DNA from: Intrasporangiaceae bacterium
GTDB lineage: Bacteria; Actinomycetota; Actinomycetes; Actinomycetales; Dermatophilaceae
Assembly: GCA_021324575.1 (NCBI GenBank)
Contig: JAJPIW010000061.1
Span: forward strand, 1 to 64,000
Length of the DNA: 64,000 nt
Direction: 5' to 3'
The translations under genes were made by a program, and so were the position numbers. The notes under the pieces are model-generated. The model did no database searches and was not told the origin of the DNA. It saw only the letters and a program-made list of their open reading frames with translations. This document shows positions 1-10,033 of the stretch, piece by piece; within the stretch, counting starts at the first letter, position 1; every line of letters starts with the position of its first letter.

Positions 1-1035
1 GTCGAGCCAGCCCCACTTGGCGGAGCTGAACGTGCTCGCCTTGATCGTCCAGCCCTCGACCGGAGGCACGAGGAACCCTGAACCCGGCAGCGCACCCAAC
101 GACGCGCGGACGAACGCCAAAGTGATGATCGCCATCGAGGCCGTCCGGATGTCGGCCAGCAGCGCCGCAGCACCCGGTGCGTGGTCGGCAAGCAGCCGCG
201 AGGCCGGCGCCGGTGGCACCGCGACGACCACCGCGTCGGCGGCGATCTCCTCGACGTCGGTCGTCGGTCCGGCGAGCACCACCCACCCAGATCCGTTGCG
301 GCGCAACGCTCGGACGATGACACCCGTACGAATATGCCTACCCCGCAACGCAACTCGCTCTGCCAACAGGGACGGAATCGAACCCACTCCCCCGACGACA
401 CCCGCGAAGGCGCCGCCGGCCCGGGTCGGCCCCCGAGCGCCCGCGGCAGCCGCTGCCGCCACCAGGCTGCCCCCCGACGACACTGCCGGCCACAGCTGCG
501 GTGTCGCTGCCCGGACCGACAGCAGCCGCGCGTCACCGGCATACACCCCACCGAGCAGCGGCTCCACGAGCCGGTCGACGACGGCCGCGCCCAGGCGTTC
601 GGCCACCACGTCACCCACCGAGACGTCGGTGTCCGTCGGGGACCCAGCCACCTCGGCGCGCGCCCGGGCAACCTCACCGGCCGTGAGGATCCCGAGCGCG
701 CCATCGAGATCCCCGGGGATCCCCATGAGCGTCCCGGACGGCAGCGGATGGAGCGCACCACGGGACCAGACGCCTGCCGAGGTCGTCGCAGGGGTCGTGA
801 GCAGCTCGGACAGACCGGCGTCGCGGACCAGCTCGGGGAACTCCGGTCGCACAGCCAGCACCGACTCGGCCCCCACGTCGACCAGCATTCCGGCGACGGT
901 CCCCAGGCGCAGCTTGCCGCCCACCCGGTCGGCCGCGTCGAGGACGACGACCTCGACACCGTCGACCGCGGTGAGGTCGTATGCCGCGGCGAGACCGGCG
1001 ATCCCGCCACCGATGACGACAACCCGGGCACTCAC
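1..1035 (-). CDS. hemG: Porphyrinogen (coproporphyrinogen/protoporphyrinogen) oxidase, partial
   Basis: FAD-dependent oxidase of late haem synthesis; in actinobacteria this family normally oxidises coproporphyrinogen III (CgoX/HemY type). The visible 345 residues begin with a Rossmann FAD-binding motif (VVVIGGGIAGLAAA, about residues 4-17), followed by the amine-oxidase-like body, and end inside the window edge at a ..KWGWLD segment, so the C-terminus is missing. The GTG start at 1035 was chosen because the dinucleotide-binding motif begins four residues later and a GGAGG lies just upstream. The nearby hemE and the distant ferrochelatase at 43-44 kb belong to the same pathway. Confidence 0.88.
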   Translation of the reverse strand, partial: MSARVVVIGGGIAGLAAAYDLTAVDGVEVVVLDAADRVGGKLRLGTVAGMLVDVGAESVLAVRPEFPELVRDAGLSELLTTPATTSAGVWSRGALHPLPSGTLMGIPGDLDGALGILTAGEVARARAEVAGSPTDTDVSVGDVVAERLGAAVVDRLVEPLLGGVYAGDARLLSVRAATPQLWPAVSSGGSLVAAAAAAGARGPTRAGGAFAGVVGGVGSIPSLLAERVALRGRHIRTGVIVRALRRNGSGWVVLAGPTTDVEEIAADAVVVAVPPAPASRLLADHAPGAAALLADIRTASMAIITLAFVRASLGALPGSGFLVPPVEGWTIKASTFSSAKWGWLD

Positions 1036-1161
1036 CGCTCCAGCCTCCCAGCCGCCGTCACCACATCGTGACCCGGGTCCGGGAACCGATCCGGTGAGAC
1101 GCCGGTCACACCCCGTAGTCGACAGACTGCTCAGCGACGAAGACCCCGCAGGAGGCGCCCC

Positions 1162-2226
1162 ATGTCCATGCCACCCCGACGACACCGGGTCCGCGCCGCG
1201 GCCACCGTCCTCGCCGTCGCCGCAACGCTCGGTGTCAGCGCCTGCAGCGGCGGGTCCGCAGGGTCGAGCGCCGCCTCCTCGGCAGACCTGAGCAGGGGGG
1301 CCGACTCGGCGGGTTCGTCGGTCGGAGGTGCCGCCGCGGGGATCGCCGAACCGGCCGCGCCGGCCAAGGGCGCCGCCGACCCCGGCGTCACCAAGGCCGC
1401 ACAGGCCGCCTCCACCCAGCTGCTCGCCCGTACCGCTTCCATGTCGATCAAGGTCAAGGACCTGAACGAGGCCGCCGCCCGGGCTCGCGGGGCCGCCCTC
1501 GCCGCGGGCGGTCAGGTCACCCAGGAGAACCTGCAGACCGGCCCGGACGTAGGCCCCACCCCGGTGCCGCAGGGCGAGCAGCCCACCCAGAGCAGCCAGG
1601 CACCGACCCCTGAGGGCAGCGGCACGATGGTCCTGCAGGTCCCGGGCACCAAGCTCGACGCCACGCTCGACACCCTGTCGAAGATCGGAACCGTGGCGGA
1701 CCGCCAGATCGGCACCGAGGACGTCACCGGTCAGGTCGTCGACACCCGGGCCCGCCTCGCCACCATGAAGGAGAGCGTGGCCCGGGTCCGTGCGCTCATG
1801 GCGCAGGCCACCAAGCTGTCCGACGTCGTGACCCTCGAGGCCGAGGTGTCCCGTCGCCAGGCCGACCTGGAGTCCCTCGAGTCGCAGCTGAGCTCCCTCA
1901 ACGGCCGGGTGGCGATGTCGCCGATCACCCTCACCTTCTGGACCACGGCCGCGCCTGTCATCGCGGACAAGAAGTCCACCGGCTTCCTCGGCGGCCTGAA
2001 GTCGGGGTGGCACGCGTTCACCGCCGCCACCAACGTCATCGTCACCGCGATCGGCGCCCTGCTCCCGTTCGGGATCCTGGCCGCCATCGTCGGCATCCCG
2101 TTGCTCGCCTGGGTCCGCCGGCGTCGCGCGGCCCGGGCCGTCCCGCCGCCGCCCAGCGCGTCGAAGCCGCCCACCGACGCCACCCCACCCGCCGCCCCGC
2201 CGGAGACGGAGCAGGTCTCGGCCTAG
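1162..2226 (+). CDS. DUF4349 domain lipoprotein
   Basis: A 354-residue secreted, lipid-anchored protein. The first 30 residues are an arginine-rich n-region, a hydrophobic stretch and a lipobox ending LGVSAC. A low-complexity Ser/Ala/Gly linker follows, then the DUF4349 region (about 90-310) with a coiled-coil-like alpha-helical part near ARLATMKESVARVRALM, and a single C-terminal transmembrane helix (about 300-325) followed by a basic RRRR stretch and a Pro-rich tail. The ATG is preceded by GGAGG. It lies alone on the plus strand between two minus-strand haem genes. Function of the family is unknown. Confidence 0.85.
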   Translation: MSMPPRRHRVRAAATVLAVAATLGVSACSGGSAGSSAASSADLSRGADSAGSSVGGAAAGIAEPAAPAKGAADPGVTKAAQAASTQLLARTASMSIKVKDLNEAAARARGAALAAGGQVTQENLQTGPDVGPTPVPQGEQPTQSSQAPTPEGSGTMVLQVPGTKLDATLDTLSKIGTVADRQIGTEDVTGQVVDTRARLATMKESVARVRALMAQATKLSDVVTLEAEVSRRQADLESLESQLSSLNGRVAMSPITLTFWTTAAPVIADKKSTGFLGGLKSGWHAFTAATNVIVTAIGALLPFGILAAIVGIPLLAWVRRRRAARAVPPPPSASKPPTDATPPAAPPETEQVSA

Positions 2227-2238
2227 CCCGCCCGCGGG

Positions 2239-3342
2239 TCAGCGCGCGGAGACCTCGTGGACGAGGGCGACGACCCGGGTGAGCACCTCGGGGTCGGTCG
2301 CCGGCGGAACGCCGTGACCGAGGTTGAAGATGTGCCCGGGGGCAGCCCGGCCCTCGGCGACGATCCGCCGGACGGCCCCCTCCAGGGGAGCCCACGGCGC
2401 AAAGAGCAGCGCCGGGTCGAGGTTGCCCTGCACGGCATACGAGCCGCCCAGCCGACGGACCGCGTCGGTGACCGACACGCGGTAGTCGACGCCCACGACC
2501 TCGGCCCCGGCCGCCCCCATCAGGTCGAGCAGCTCGCCGGTGCCGACCCCGAAGTGGATCCGCGGGACGTCGAGGTCGGCGACGGCCGCGAGCGCGGCGG
2601 CCGAGTGCTGCTGGACGTATGCCGCGTAGTCGGCCCGGGAGAGTGCCCCCACCCAGGAGTCGAAGAGCTGGACCGCTGACGCGCCGGCCTCGACCTGGAC
2701 GCGCAGGAAGGCGCCGGAGATCTGGGCGAGCCGGGCACACAGGTCGGACCAGAGCGAAGGGTCCCCCACCATGAGCGCCTTGGTCTTCTCGTGGGTGCGG
2801 CTCGGGCCGCCTTCGACGAGATAGCTGGCCAGCGTGAACGGCGCGCCGGCGAACCCGATGAGCGGCGTCGGTCCGAGCTCGGCGACCAGCCGACGCACGG
2901 CCTCGGTGATGTAGGGCACCGCGTCGGGGGTCAGTGCGGGCAGCCGGTCGAGGTCGGCCCGGGTCCGGATCGGTTGCGCGACAACGGGACCCACGCCAGG
3001 CACGATGTCGAGGTCGACCCCCACGGCGTCGAGGGGGACAACGATGTCGGAGAAGAAGATCGCTGCGTCGACCCCGTGCCGGCGGACCGGCTGGAGGGTG
3101 ATCTCGGCGACCAGGTCAGGGGTCCGGCAGGCCTCCAGCATGGCCGTTCCCTCGCGCACGGCTCGGTACTCCGGCAGCGACCGACCCGCTTGGCGCATGA
3201 ACCAGACCGGCGTGTGGGAGACGCTCTGCCCGCGGGCAGCACGCACCAGCGCACTCTCGGCAGGGCTGGCGGACGCGGGCGCGGGTGACGGCGCGGATGC
3301 CACCGAGGGGCCGGGGGTCGTGGTCGCGGGGGTGGTGCTCAC
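2239..3342 (-). CDS. hemE: Uroporphyrinogen decarboxylase
   Basis: Cytosolic enzyme that removes four carboxyl groups from uroporphyrinogen III to give coproporphyrinogen III. Both family signatures are present: [13 protein letters not shown] at residues 48-60 and [16 protein letters not shown] at 163-178. The 367-residue length includes an N-terminal extension of about 28 residues rich in Ala, Pro, Ser and Thr, so the true start may lie slightly downstream of the GTG at 3342. The reading frame is open much further upstream but that part shows no homology. It stands next to the porphyrinogen oxidase gene, separated only by the DUF4349 gene. Confidence 0.95.
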   Translation of the reverse strand: MSTTPATTTPGPSVASAPSPAPASASPAESALVRAARGQSVSHTPVWFMRQAGRSLPEYRAVREGTAMLEACRTPDLVAEITLQPVRRHGVDAAIFFSDIVVPLDAVGVDLDIVPGVGPVVAQPIRTRADLDRLPALTPDAVPYITEAVRRLVAELGPTPLIGFAGAPFTLASYLVEGGPSRTHEKTKALMVGDPSLWSDLCARLAQISGAFLRVQVEAGASAVQLFDSWVGALSRADYAAYVQQHSAAALAAVADLDVPRIHFGVGTGELLDLMGAAGAEVVGVDYRVSVTDAVRRLGGSYAVQGNLDPALLFAPWAPLEGAVRRIVAEGRAAPGHIFNLGHGVPPATDPEVLTRVVALVHEVSAR

Positions 3343-3365
3343 GACGGGCCATCCTACGGAGCAGC

Positions 3366-4187
3366 TCAGGCGGCGATGGCCGCTGCCCCGACGGCGGTGA
3401 GGCCCACCCCGACCAGCTGGAGCCGGCTCAGCCGCTCGTGGAGGACGACCCGCGCCCAGGCCACCGTGACGACGGGATAGAGCGAGCCGAGCACGGCGGC
3501 CAGGCTCACCAGTCCCGAGGACGACGCGATGCCGAACAGCGCGTTGGCCGTGGCGTCGGCCACCCCGATGACAGCGAGCACCGGCAGGTCGGGCTGCCGG
3601 ACGCCGCCGACGGTGCGCAGCGCGAGCGCGGCCACGGCGAACGCCAGGACCGAGGTCAGCCGCATCCCCCACAGCGTGTGCAGCACCGAGGACCGGGCAC
3701 CGAGGTGGATGAGGAGCAGGACCAGCCCGAACCCGGCCCCAGCGACGGCGGCCAGGACCACCGGCCGGGCCGAGGCACCACCGGACAGCTCCGGCCCCGA
3801 CGCGAGCGCCACCCCGACGACGGCCACGACGATCCCGGCGAGCGCGAGCACCGAGGGGCGGTCCCCCTTGAGCAGCCCGCCGACGACGGGGACGACGACC
3901 CCCAGGGAGGCGATGGGTGCGACGACGCCCATCGTCCCCGACGCCATGGCCGAGTAGAAGCAGACGAGAGCGGTCGCCCCCACGAGGCCGGCCGCCACGG
4001 CAAACGGCACCCATGGCCCAAGACCCCACTCGCCGCGGACCGTGATGACGACCGACAGCACGAGGAGGGCGATCGCCTGGGACCAGGCGACGACGGCCGG
4101 GGCCGGCAGGCGACGGGCGGTGTAGCCGGCGAGGAAGTCGGAGGAGCCCCACACCGCCGAGGAGGCCAGGGCGAGGAGGGCGAGCAC
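3366..4187 (-). CDS. EamA/DMT-family transporter
   Basis: A 273-residue integral membrane protein with about ten hydrophobic segments arranged as two five-helix repeats, the standard layout of EamA (drug/metabolite transporter) proteins. The first helix contains [15 protein letters not shown] and the last ends in [13 protein letters not shown]. Such proteins export or import small metabolites; the substrate cannot be read from the sequence. The GTG start begins directly in the first helix, as usual in the family. It lies 23 bp upstream of hemE on the same strand and may be co-transcribed with it, although no metabolic link is evident. Confidence 0.85.
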   Translation of the reverse strand: MLALLALASSAVWGSSDFLAGYTARRLPAPAVVAWSQAIALLVLSVVITVRGEWGLGPWVPFAVAAGLVGATALVCFYSAMASGTMGVVAPIASLGVVVPVVGGLLKGDRPSVLALAGIVVAVVGVALASGPELSGGASARPVVLAAVAGAGFGLVLLLIHLGARSSVLHTLWGMRLTSVLAFAVAALALRTVGGVRQPDLPVLAVIGVADATANALFGIASSSGLVSLAAVLGSLYPVVTVAWARVVLHERLSRLQLVGVGLTAVGAAAIAA

Positions 4188-4255
4188 CCGGCCACGCTAG
4201 ACCGTCCGGCGTGTGGTCCGGGAAAACGCCCGGATGTTCGCCTACCCTTCGAGAC

Positions 4256-4861
4256 GTGGGCAACCGAGGCACGATCGGGTCGCCGTCGCAGGCCTTCGCC
4301 GATGCGATGCGCGACCTCCATGCTGCCCGGCTGCGGCCCGAGGTGCGGGTCACCGAGGTGCCCGCGCCGAGTCGGATCGCCCCGTATGCCGTGGCCCTCA
4401 CCGCCGAGGTCATCACCTCCGCGTCGGAGTGGGGCCACGCCGAAGGTGGGGAGGACGAGCTCGCCTCGGGCCGTTTCGTGCTGCTCCACGACCCCTCCTG
4501 CCCCGAGCCGTGGGCCGGTGAGTGGCGTGCGGTGACCTTCGCGCGGGCCGAGCTGGAGCCGGAGATGGCCAACGACCCGATGCTCGGCGATGTCGGCTGG
4601 GCCTGGCTCGTCGACGCGCTCGATGCCCACGGGGTCGGCTACACGGCCGAGGCCGGCACCGTGACGCGCGTCGTCTCGCAGAGCTACGCGGGCCTGGCCG
4701 ACCGGGCGCCGACGGTCGAGATGGAGGTCCGCGCGTCGTGGACCCCGGTCGGCGGCTCGATGGGCGACCACCTCGTGGCCTGGTCCGACGTGCTCTGCAC
4801 CATCGCCGGCCTGCCTCCGTTGCCCGAAGGGGTCATCCCGCTGCCGGGTCAGCGCCGCTGA
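4256..4861 (+). CDS. DUF3000 family protein
   Basis: A 201-residue soluble protein of the actinobacterial DUF3000 family, which is commonly found immediately upstream of RNase D, as here. No catalytic motif is recognisable. The GTG at 4256 was preferred to an upstream ATG because the preceding 15 residues look unrelated to the family. Its stop codon is directly followed by the ATG of the RNase D gene with no spacing, so the two are probably translated from one message. Function unknown; the conserved pairing suggests an RNA-related role, which is inference only. Confidence 0.8.
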   Translation: MGNRGTIGSPSQAFADAMRDLHAARLRPEVRVTEVPAPSRIAPYAVALTAEVITSASEWGHAEGGEDELASGRFVLLHDPSCPEPWAGEWRAVTFARAELEPEMANDPMLGDVGWAWLVDALDAHGVGYTAEAGTVTRVVSQSYAGLADRAPTVEMEVRASWTPVGGSMGDHLVAWSDVLCTIAGLPPLPEGVIPLPGQRR

Positions 4862-6100
4862 ATGACCGACGACCAGCAACCGCCGCAGCACGCGGCGCAA
4901 GAGCCTGCACGTCCGGCACCGGTACCCCTCGACACCCCCGTCGACGGCGTCCCCGACGTCGTCGAGACCGAGCGCGACCTCGCAGCCGCTGCCCGAGCGG
5001 TCGCCGCCGGGGTCGGTCCCGTCGGCCTCGACGCAGAGCGGGCCTCCGGCCACCGCTACGGCCAGCGGGCCTACCTCGTCCAGCTCCGGCGCGAGGGGTC
5101 CGGGACCTGGCTGGTCGACCCGATGGCCTGTCCCGACCTCTCCCCGCTCGACGACGCCATCGGGCACGCCGAGTGGATCCTGCACGCCGCGACCCAGGAC
5201 CTGCCGTGCCTCGCCGAGGTCGGCCTGCGGCCCACGCAGCTGTTCGACACCGAGCTCGCCGCTCGCCTGCTGGGTCTGCCCCGGGTCGGGCTCGCGGCCG
5301 TCGTCGAGCACTACCTCGGCCTCGCCCTGGCCAAGGAGCACTCCGCCGTCGACTGGTCGACCCGGCCGCTGCCCGAGCCGTGGCTGCGGTATGCCGCGCT
5401 CGACGTCGAGGTGCTCGTCGAGCTGCGCAACCTGATGGGTGTCGACCTGGCGATGCAGGGCAAGGACGAGTGGGCCCGTCAGGAGTTCGCCGCCCTCACG
5501 ACGTGGCAGCCGGTCGAGCGGCAGGACCCGTGGCGCCGGACCACCGGCATCAACACGCTGCGCACCCGCCGCGACCTGGCCGTCCTGCGCGAGCTGTGGT
5601 ACGAGCGCGACCGGATCGCCCAGCTGCGCGACACCTCCCCCGGCCGGGTGCTTCCCGACGTGAACCTCGTCGACATCGCCCGCGCCCGCCCGAGCACGCC
5701 GAGCGACCTGCCGACGAGCCACCGCGCCATCGCCCGCAGCGGCCGCCAGTGGGTCGCGGCCGTCGCTCGGGGGCTCGCGGTCCCGGAGTCGGCCCTGCCC
5801 GAGCGGACGCTGCGCACCGACGGCCCGCCGCCGCCCCGCGCCTGGGCCGAGAAGGACCCGACCGCCGCCGCCCGCCTCGCCGACACCCGAGCCGCGCTCA
5901 CCGCCTTCAGCGAGGAGCGCCAGGTCCCCATCGAGAACGTCTGCTCCCCCGACCCGCTCCGCCGGGTCGTCTGGTCGCCGCCGGCGGACCGCGACCGGGA
6001 CGGCTTCGCGGCGGCCCTCGCTGCGCAGGGTTGCCGACCGTGGCAGCGCGAGATCGTCGCGCCGATGCTCGTCGCCGCGTTCGCCGCCCACCCCGGGTGA
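4862..6100 (+). CDS. rnd: Ribonuclease D-like 3'-5' exonuclease with HRDC domain
   Basis: Predicted 3'-5' exoribonuclease of the DEDDy family, involved in RNA 3'-end processing. The exonuclease residues can be placed: D57 and E59 (LDAER), D113 (TQDLPC), and Y177 with D181 (RYAALDVEVL). A helical HRDC nucleic-acid-binding domain follows from about residue 240. Length (412 residues) is normal for actinobacterial homologues. It begins right after the stop of the DUF3000 gene, consistent with translational coupling. Confidence 0.9.
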   Translation: MTDDQQPPQHAAQEPARPAPVPLDTPVDGVPDVVETERDLAAAARAVAAGVGPVGLDAERASGHRYGQRAYLVQLRREGSGTWLVDPMACPDLSPLDDAIGHAEWILHAATQDLPCLAEVGLRPTQLFDTELAARLLGLPRVGLAAVVEHYLGLALAKEHSAVDWSTRPLPEPWLRYAALDVEVLVELRNLMGVDLAMQGKDEWARQEFAALTTWQPVERQDPWRRTTGINTLRTRRDLAVLRELWYERDRIAQLRDTSPGRVLPDVNLVDIARARPSTPSDLPTSHRAIARSGRQWVAAVARGLAVPESALPERTLRTDGPPPPRAWAEKDPTAAARLADTRAALTAFSEERQVPIENVCSPDPLRRVVWSPPADRDRDGFAAALAAQGCRPWQREIVAPMLVAAFAAHPG

Positions 6101-6193
6101 CGGCTCTCACGGCATACGGGCGTCGACCCGGTCGCTACCGGTGAGTAACGTGGGACCGAAGCCCACCACCCACCCCCGTCCAGGAGGCCCTCC

Positions 6194-7405
6194 GTGCCCC
6201 GCACCCTCCACGACGTCGTCTTCGTCGACGGCGTCCGCACCCCGTTCGGCAAGGCCGGCGAGAAGGGGATGTATGCGCAGACCCGCGCCGACGACCTCGT
6301 CATCCGCTGCATCCGTGAGCTGCTCAAGCGCAACCCGAACCTGCCGCCGGAGCGGGTCGAGGAGGTCGCCATCGCGGCGACCACCCAGATCGGCGACCAG
6401 GGCCTGACCCTCGGCCGGATGGCAGCGCTGCTCTCCGGCCTCCCGAACACGACGCCCGGCTACTCGATCGACCGGATGTGCGCCGGCGCGATGACCGCGG
6501 TGACCAGCGTCGCCTCGTCGATCGCCTTCGGAGCCATCGACGTCGCCGTCGCGGGCGGGGTCGAGCACATGGGCCGTCACCCGATGGGCGAGGGCGTCGA
6601 CCCCAACCCGCGCATCGTCGCCGAGAAGCTGGTCGACGAGAGCGCCCTGGTCATGGGCAAGACCGCCGAGAACCTGCACGACCGCTTCCCCCAGCTCACC
6701 AAGGAGCGGTGCGACGCCTTCGCCGTCCGCAGCCAGGCCAAGCTGGCCGCGGCCTACGAGCGCGGCGACATCCAGCCCGGCCTCACGACCGTCGCAACCC
6801 GGCATGCCGAGAAGGGCTGGGGCCTGGCGACCGTCGACGAGCCGCCGCGCCCCGGTACGACGATGGAGGAGCTGGCCGGGCTGAAGACCCCGTTCCGCCC
6901 GCACGGCAACGTGACCGCCGGCAACGCCGCGGGTCTCAACGACGGAGCGACGGCGTGCGTGCTCGCCTCCGAGCGGGCGGCCCACGAGCTCGGCCTGCCG
7001 GCCCGGATGCGCCTCGTCTCCTACGCGTTCGTGGGCGTCGAGCCCGAGGTCATGGGCGTCGGGCCGGTGCCGGCCACCGAGAAGGCACTCCACTCGGCCG
7101 GCCTGACCATCGAGGACATCGGCCTCTTCGAGCTCAACGAGGCCTTCGCCGTCCAGGTCCTCGCCTTCCTCGACCACTTCGGCATCGCCGACGACGACCC
7201 ACGCGTCAACGAGTACGGCGGCGCCATCGCCACCGGCCACCCGCTCGCCTCCTCCGGCGTCCGGCTGATGACCCAGCTGGCCCGCCAGTTCGAGCAGCAC
7301 CCCGAGGTCCGCTACGGCCTCACCGCGATGTGCATCGGCATCGGCATGGGCGGCGCCGTCATCTGGGAGAACCCGCAGCACGCGGCATACGGAACGGACC
7401 ACTGA
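6194..7405 (+). CDS. fadA: Acetyl-CoA C-acyltransferase (thiolase)
   Basis: Thiolase that carries out the last step of fatty-acid beta-oxidation, cleaving 3-ketoacyl-CoA with CoA. The nucleophilic cysteine is C96 in SIDRMCAGAM; the C-terminal part has the conserved histidine in ATGHPLASSG and the second catalytic cysteine in AMCIGIGMGGA. The 403-residue length is normal. The GTG start has a clear AGGAGG upstream. Its stop lies three bases before the ATG of the multifunctional enzyme gene, so the two proteins probably form the trifunctional-type complex. The symbol is by family, not by demonstrated orthology. Confidence 0.92.
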   Translation: MPRTLHDVVFVDGVRTPFGKAGEKGMYAQTRADDLVIRCIRELLKRNPNLPPERVEEVAIAATTQIGDQGLTLGRMAALLSGLPNTTPGYSIDRMCAGAMTAVTSVASSIAFGAIDVAVAGGVEHMGRHPMGEGVDPNPRIVAEKLVDESALVMGKTAENLHDRFPQLTKERCDAFAVRSQAKLAAAYERGDIQPGLTTVATRHAEKGWGLATVDEPPRPGTTMEELAGLKTPFRPHGNVTAGNAAGLNDGATACVLASERAAHELGLPARMRLVSYAFVGVEPEVMGVGPVPATEKALHSAGLTIEDIGLFELNEAFAVQVLAFLDHFGIADDDPRVNEYGGAIATGHPLASSGVRLMTQLARQFEQHPEVRYGLTAMCIGIGMGGAVIWENPQHAAYGTDH

Positions 7406-7408
7406 GCC

Positions 7409-9523
7409 ATGACCACCACCCCGACCCTGCCCCCCGAGGTCGTCACCCGCGCCTTCGTCCAGGACGTCCGTATGCCGGGTGCCTCCGGCACGCTCGCCCT
7501 CGTCACCCTCGACAACGGGCACGACCACACCAAGCCCAACACATTCGGCGTGCAGACCGTGGCCGGGCTGCAGGCGACCTTCGACGGGCTCCGGACCCGC
7601 GCCGAGGCCGGCGAGATCCAGGCCGTCGCCCTCACCGGCAAGCCGTTCATCTTCGCCGTCGGCGCCGACCTGACCGGCATCCCCTACGTGACGACCCGCG
7701 ACCAGGCGCTCGAGGTGGCCCGGGCCGGACACCGGGCGTTCTCGACGCTGATGGACCTGCCCGTCCCGACCTTCGGGTTCGTCAACGGCGCCGCGATGGG
7801 CGGCGGGGTCGAGATCGCGCTGGCCTGCGACTACCGGACCATCTCGGCTGGTGTCCCCGCCGTCGCGCTGCCCGAGTGCTTCCTCGGTCTCGTCCCCGGC
7901 TGGGGTGGCTGCTGGATGCTGCCGCACCTCGTCGGCCCGGAATCCGCACTCAAGGTGATCATCGAGAACCCGTTGTCGCAGAACAGCATGCTGAGCGGCC
8001 CGGCGGCGTTCCGGCTCGGCATGGCGGACGCCATGTTCGCCCCGGCTGACTTCCTCGAGGAGTCCGTTGCCTGGGCCGCGCAGGTCGTCTCGGGTGCGAT
8101 CACCGTCGAGCGGACCGACCACACGACGGACGCCGACGCCTGGGCCGCCGCGACCAAGGCCGCCACCGAGGTCGCGCTCGTCAAGACCGCCGGCCAGTCC
8201 CCCGCGCCGTTGCGGGCCATCGCCCTCGTCGACGCCGCCCGTACCGCCACCCGCGAGGAGGGCTTTGCCGCCGAGGACGAGGCGCTCGCCGACCTCGTCA
8301 TGGGCGACGAGCTCCGCGCCGGGCTCTATGCGTTCGACCTCGTCCAGCGTCGGGCCAAGCGGCCGGCCGGCGCCCCGGACAAGGCCCTCGCCCGGCCGGT
8401 CACCAAGGTCGGCATCGTGGGCGCCGGCCTGATGGCCAGCCAGCTCGCCCTCCTCTTCGCACGCAACCTCGGCGTCCCGGTCGTCATGACCGACCTCGAC
8501 GAGGAGCGGGTGGCGCGCGGGACGGCATACGTCCACGACGAGGTCGACAAGCTGCTCGCCAAGGGCCGGGTCGGCTCGGACAAGGCGACCTTCCTCAAGG
8601 GGCTGGTCACCGGGTCGACGGGCAAGGACGGCTTCGCCGACGCCGACTTCGTCATCGAGGCGGTGTTCGAGGAGATGTCGGTCAAGCAGCAGGTGTGGGC
8701 CGAGGTCGAGGCCGTCGTCGGCGACACCTGCGTGCTCGCCTCGAACACCTCGTCGCTGTCGATCACCGAGATGGCGGCGGAGCTCACGCACCCCGAGCGG
8801 GTCGTCGGCTTCCACTTCTTCAACCCCGTCGCGGTCATGCCACTGCTCGAGATCATCCCCGGCGACAAGAGCGACGACGATTCTCTCGCAACGGCATTCG
8901 CTGTCGGCAAGACCTTGCGCAAGACGACGATCCTCGTCAAGGACGCGCCCTCGTTCATCGTCAACCGGCTGCTCGGCCGGTTCATGGGCGAGTACGCCGC
9001 GATCGTCGAGGCCGGCACGCCGATCGAGGTCGCGGACAAGGCGGTCGCGGGGCTCGCTCCGATGCCGCCGCTCGTCCTCGTCGGGCTCGTCGGCCCGGCC
9101 ATCGCGCTGCACAACAGCCAGACCCTCCACCGGGCGTTCGGCGACCGGTTCCCCGTGTCGGAGAACCTCCGGCGCATCGTGGCGGCCAAGAAGCCCGGCT
9201 ACTACTCCCTGGCCACCGGCCGCCCGGTCATGGACCCGGAGGTCGAGGCGCTCCTCGTCCAGCCCGAGTCGCCGGTCGCGCTGACGGCCGCCGAGGCGAG
9301 GCAGCGGATCCTCGGCGCCCTCGCCGACGAGGTCGGCCGGATGCTCGAGGACGGCGTCGCCCAGGCCCCGATGGACATCGACCTGGCCCTCATCACCGGC
9401 GCCGGGTTCTCGTTCTGGAACGGCGGGCTCACCCCGCTGCTCGACCGCGAGGGCGTCTCGGTCGCCGTCAACGGCAGGCCGTTCCTTCCGCCGGGTGTGG
9501 CCAGCGTGCCCCGTCAGGGCTAG
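7409..9523 (+). CDS. fadJ: Multifunctional 3-hydroxyacyl-CoA dehydrogenase/enoyl-CoA hydratase
   Basis: A 704-residue fatty-acid oxidation protein. The N-terminal crotonase-fold domain (about 1-250) includes the oxyanion-hole region GAAMGGGVEIALACDYR and FLGLVPGWGG. The central NAD-binding domain begins near residue 335 with VGIVGAGLMASQLALLFA, and two 3-hydroxyacyl-CoA dehydrogenase C-terminal domains follow (HFFNPVAVMPLLEI marks the catalytic region). Partner of the thiolase encoded immediately upstream. The symbol fadB would be equally acceptable. Confidence 0.92.
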   Translation: MTTTPTLPPEVVTRAFVQDVRMPGASGTLALVTLDNGHDHTKPNTFGVQTVAGLQATFDGLRTRAEAGEIQAVALTGKPFIFAVGADLTGIPYVTTRDQALEVARAGHRAFSTLMDLPVPTFGFVNGAAMGGGVEIALACDYRTISAGVPAVALPECFLGLVPGWGGCWMLPHLVGPESALKVIIENPLSQNSMLSGPAAFRLGMADAMFAPADFLEESVAWAAQVVSGAITVERTDHTTDADAWAAATKAATEVALVKTAGQSPAPLRAIALVDAARTATREEGFAAEDEALADLVMGDELRAGLYAFDLVQRRAKRPAGAPDKALARPVTKVGIVGAGLMASQLALLFARNLGVPVVMTDLDEERVARGTAYVHDEVDKLLAKGRVGSDKATFLKGLVTGSTGKDGFADADFVIEAVFEEMSVKQQVWAEVEAVVGDTCVLASNTSSLSITEMAAELTHPERVVGFHFFNPVAVMPLLEIIPGDKSDDDSLATAFAVGKTLRKTTILVKDAPSFIVNRLLGRFMGEYAAIVEAGTPIEVADKAVAGLAPMPPLVLVGLVGPAIALHNSQTLHRAFGDRFPVSENLRRIVAAKKPGYYSLATGRPVMDPEVEALLVQPESPVALTAAEARQRILGALADEVGRMLEDGVAQAPMDIDLALITGAGFSFWNGGLTPLLDREGVSVAVNGRPFLPPGVASVPRQG

Positions 9524-9562
9524 CCTTTTCGCGGGGACCGGCACCAGCGTTTCGGAGGCACG

Positions 9563-10033
9563 ATGCACGCGTGGATCAAGTTCGACGGCGTCACCGGCTC
9601 GGCGACCCACAAGCTGCACAAGGGCGAGACCGCCGTCCTCGCCTGGAACTGGGGCGTGACCAACGAGCAGCCTGCGGGCTCGGGCAGCGGCGGCGGAGTC
9701 GGCAAGGCGCGGCCGCACGACTTCACCTTCCTGCACGTCTATGACAAGGCCTCGACGACGCTCGCCAGGGCCGCGGCCGACGGCAAGCACTTCAAGGAGG
9801 TCCTGCTCTCGGCGGCCAAGGACGGAGCGGGGCTCAAGGACTTCTTCAAGGTGACCATGAAGGACGTCTTCGTGAGCAGCGTCGAGGTCAGCGCCGACGA
9901 GGAGGAGCTCATCGCAGAGGTCTCGCTCCGGCCGGCCTTCATCGGCATCGAGTATGCCGAGCAGTCGCCCAAGGGGACCGCCGAGCCACCGGTGACGCTC
10001 GCCTGGGACATCAAGACCAACAAGGTCTCGTGA
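9563..10033 (+). CDS. Hcp-like (type VI secretion tube) family protein
   Basis: A 156-residue protein resembling Hcp, the hexameric ring protein of type VI secretion tubes (COG3157). Family hallmarks are visible: an opening MHAWIKFDGVTG, HKGETAVLAWNWG, a Gly-rich loop (GSGSGGGVGKA) before DFTFLHVYDKASTTL, GKHFKEV, KVTMKDVFVSS and the ending AWDIKTNKVS. Type VI machinery is a proteobacterial system and no other component is present in this window, so the role here is unknown. A GGAGG precedes the ATG. Its stop codon overlaps the start of the TPR-methyltransferase gene, implying a linked function. Confidence 0.8.
   Translation: MHAWIKFDGVTGSATHKLHKGETAVLAWNWGVTNEQPAGSGSGGGVGKARPHDFTFLHVYDKASTTLARAAADGKHFKEVLLSAAKDGAGLKDFFKVTMKDVFVSSVEVSADEEELIAEVSLRPAFIGIEYAEQSPKGTAEPPVTLAWDIKTNKVS

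Noticed and set aside
17-1291. Plus-strand frame over the first 1.3 kb
   Set aside because: Ser/Thr/Arg low-complexity shadow of the porphyrinogen oxidase.
6107-9790. A 1,227-residue minus-strand open frame opposite the beta-oxidation genes
   Set aside because: Composition is Arg/Gly/Asp-rich antisense of GC-rich codons; thiolase and FadJ on the plus strand have full catalytic motifs.
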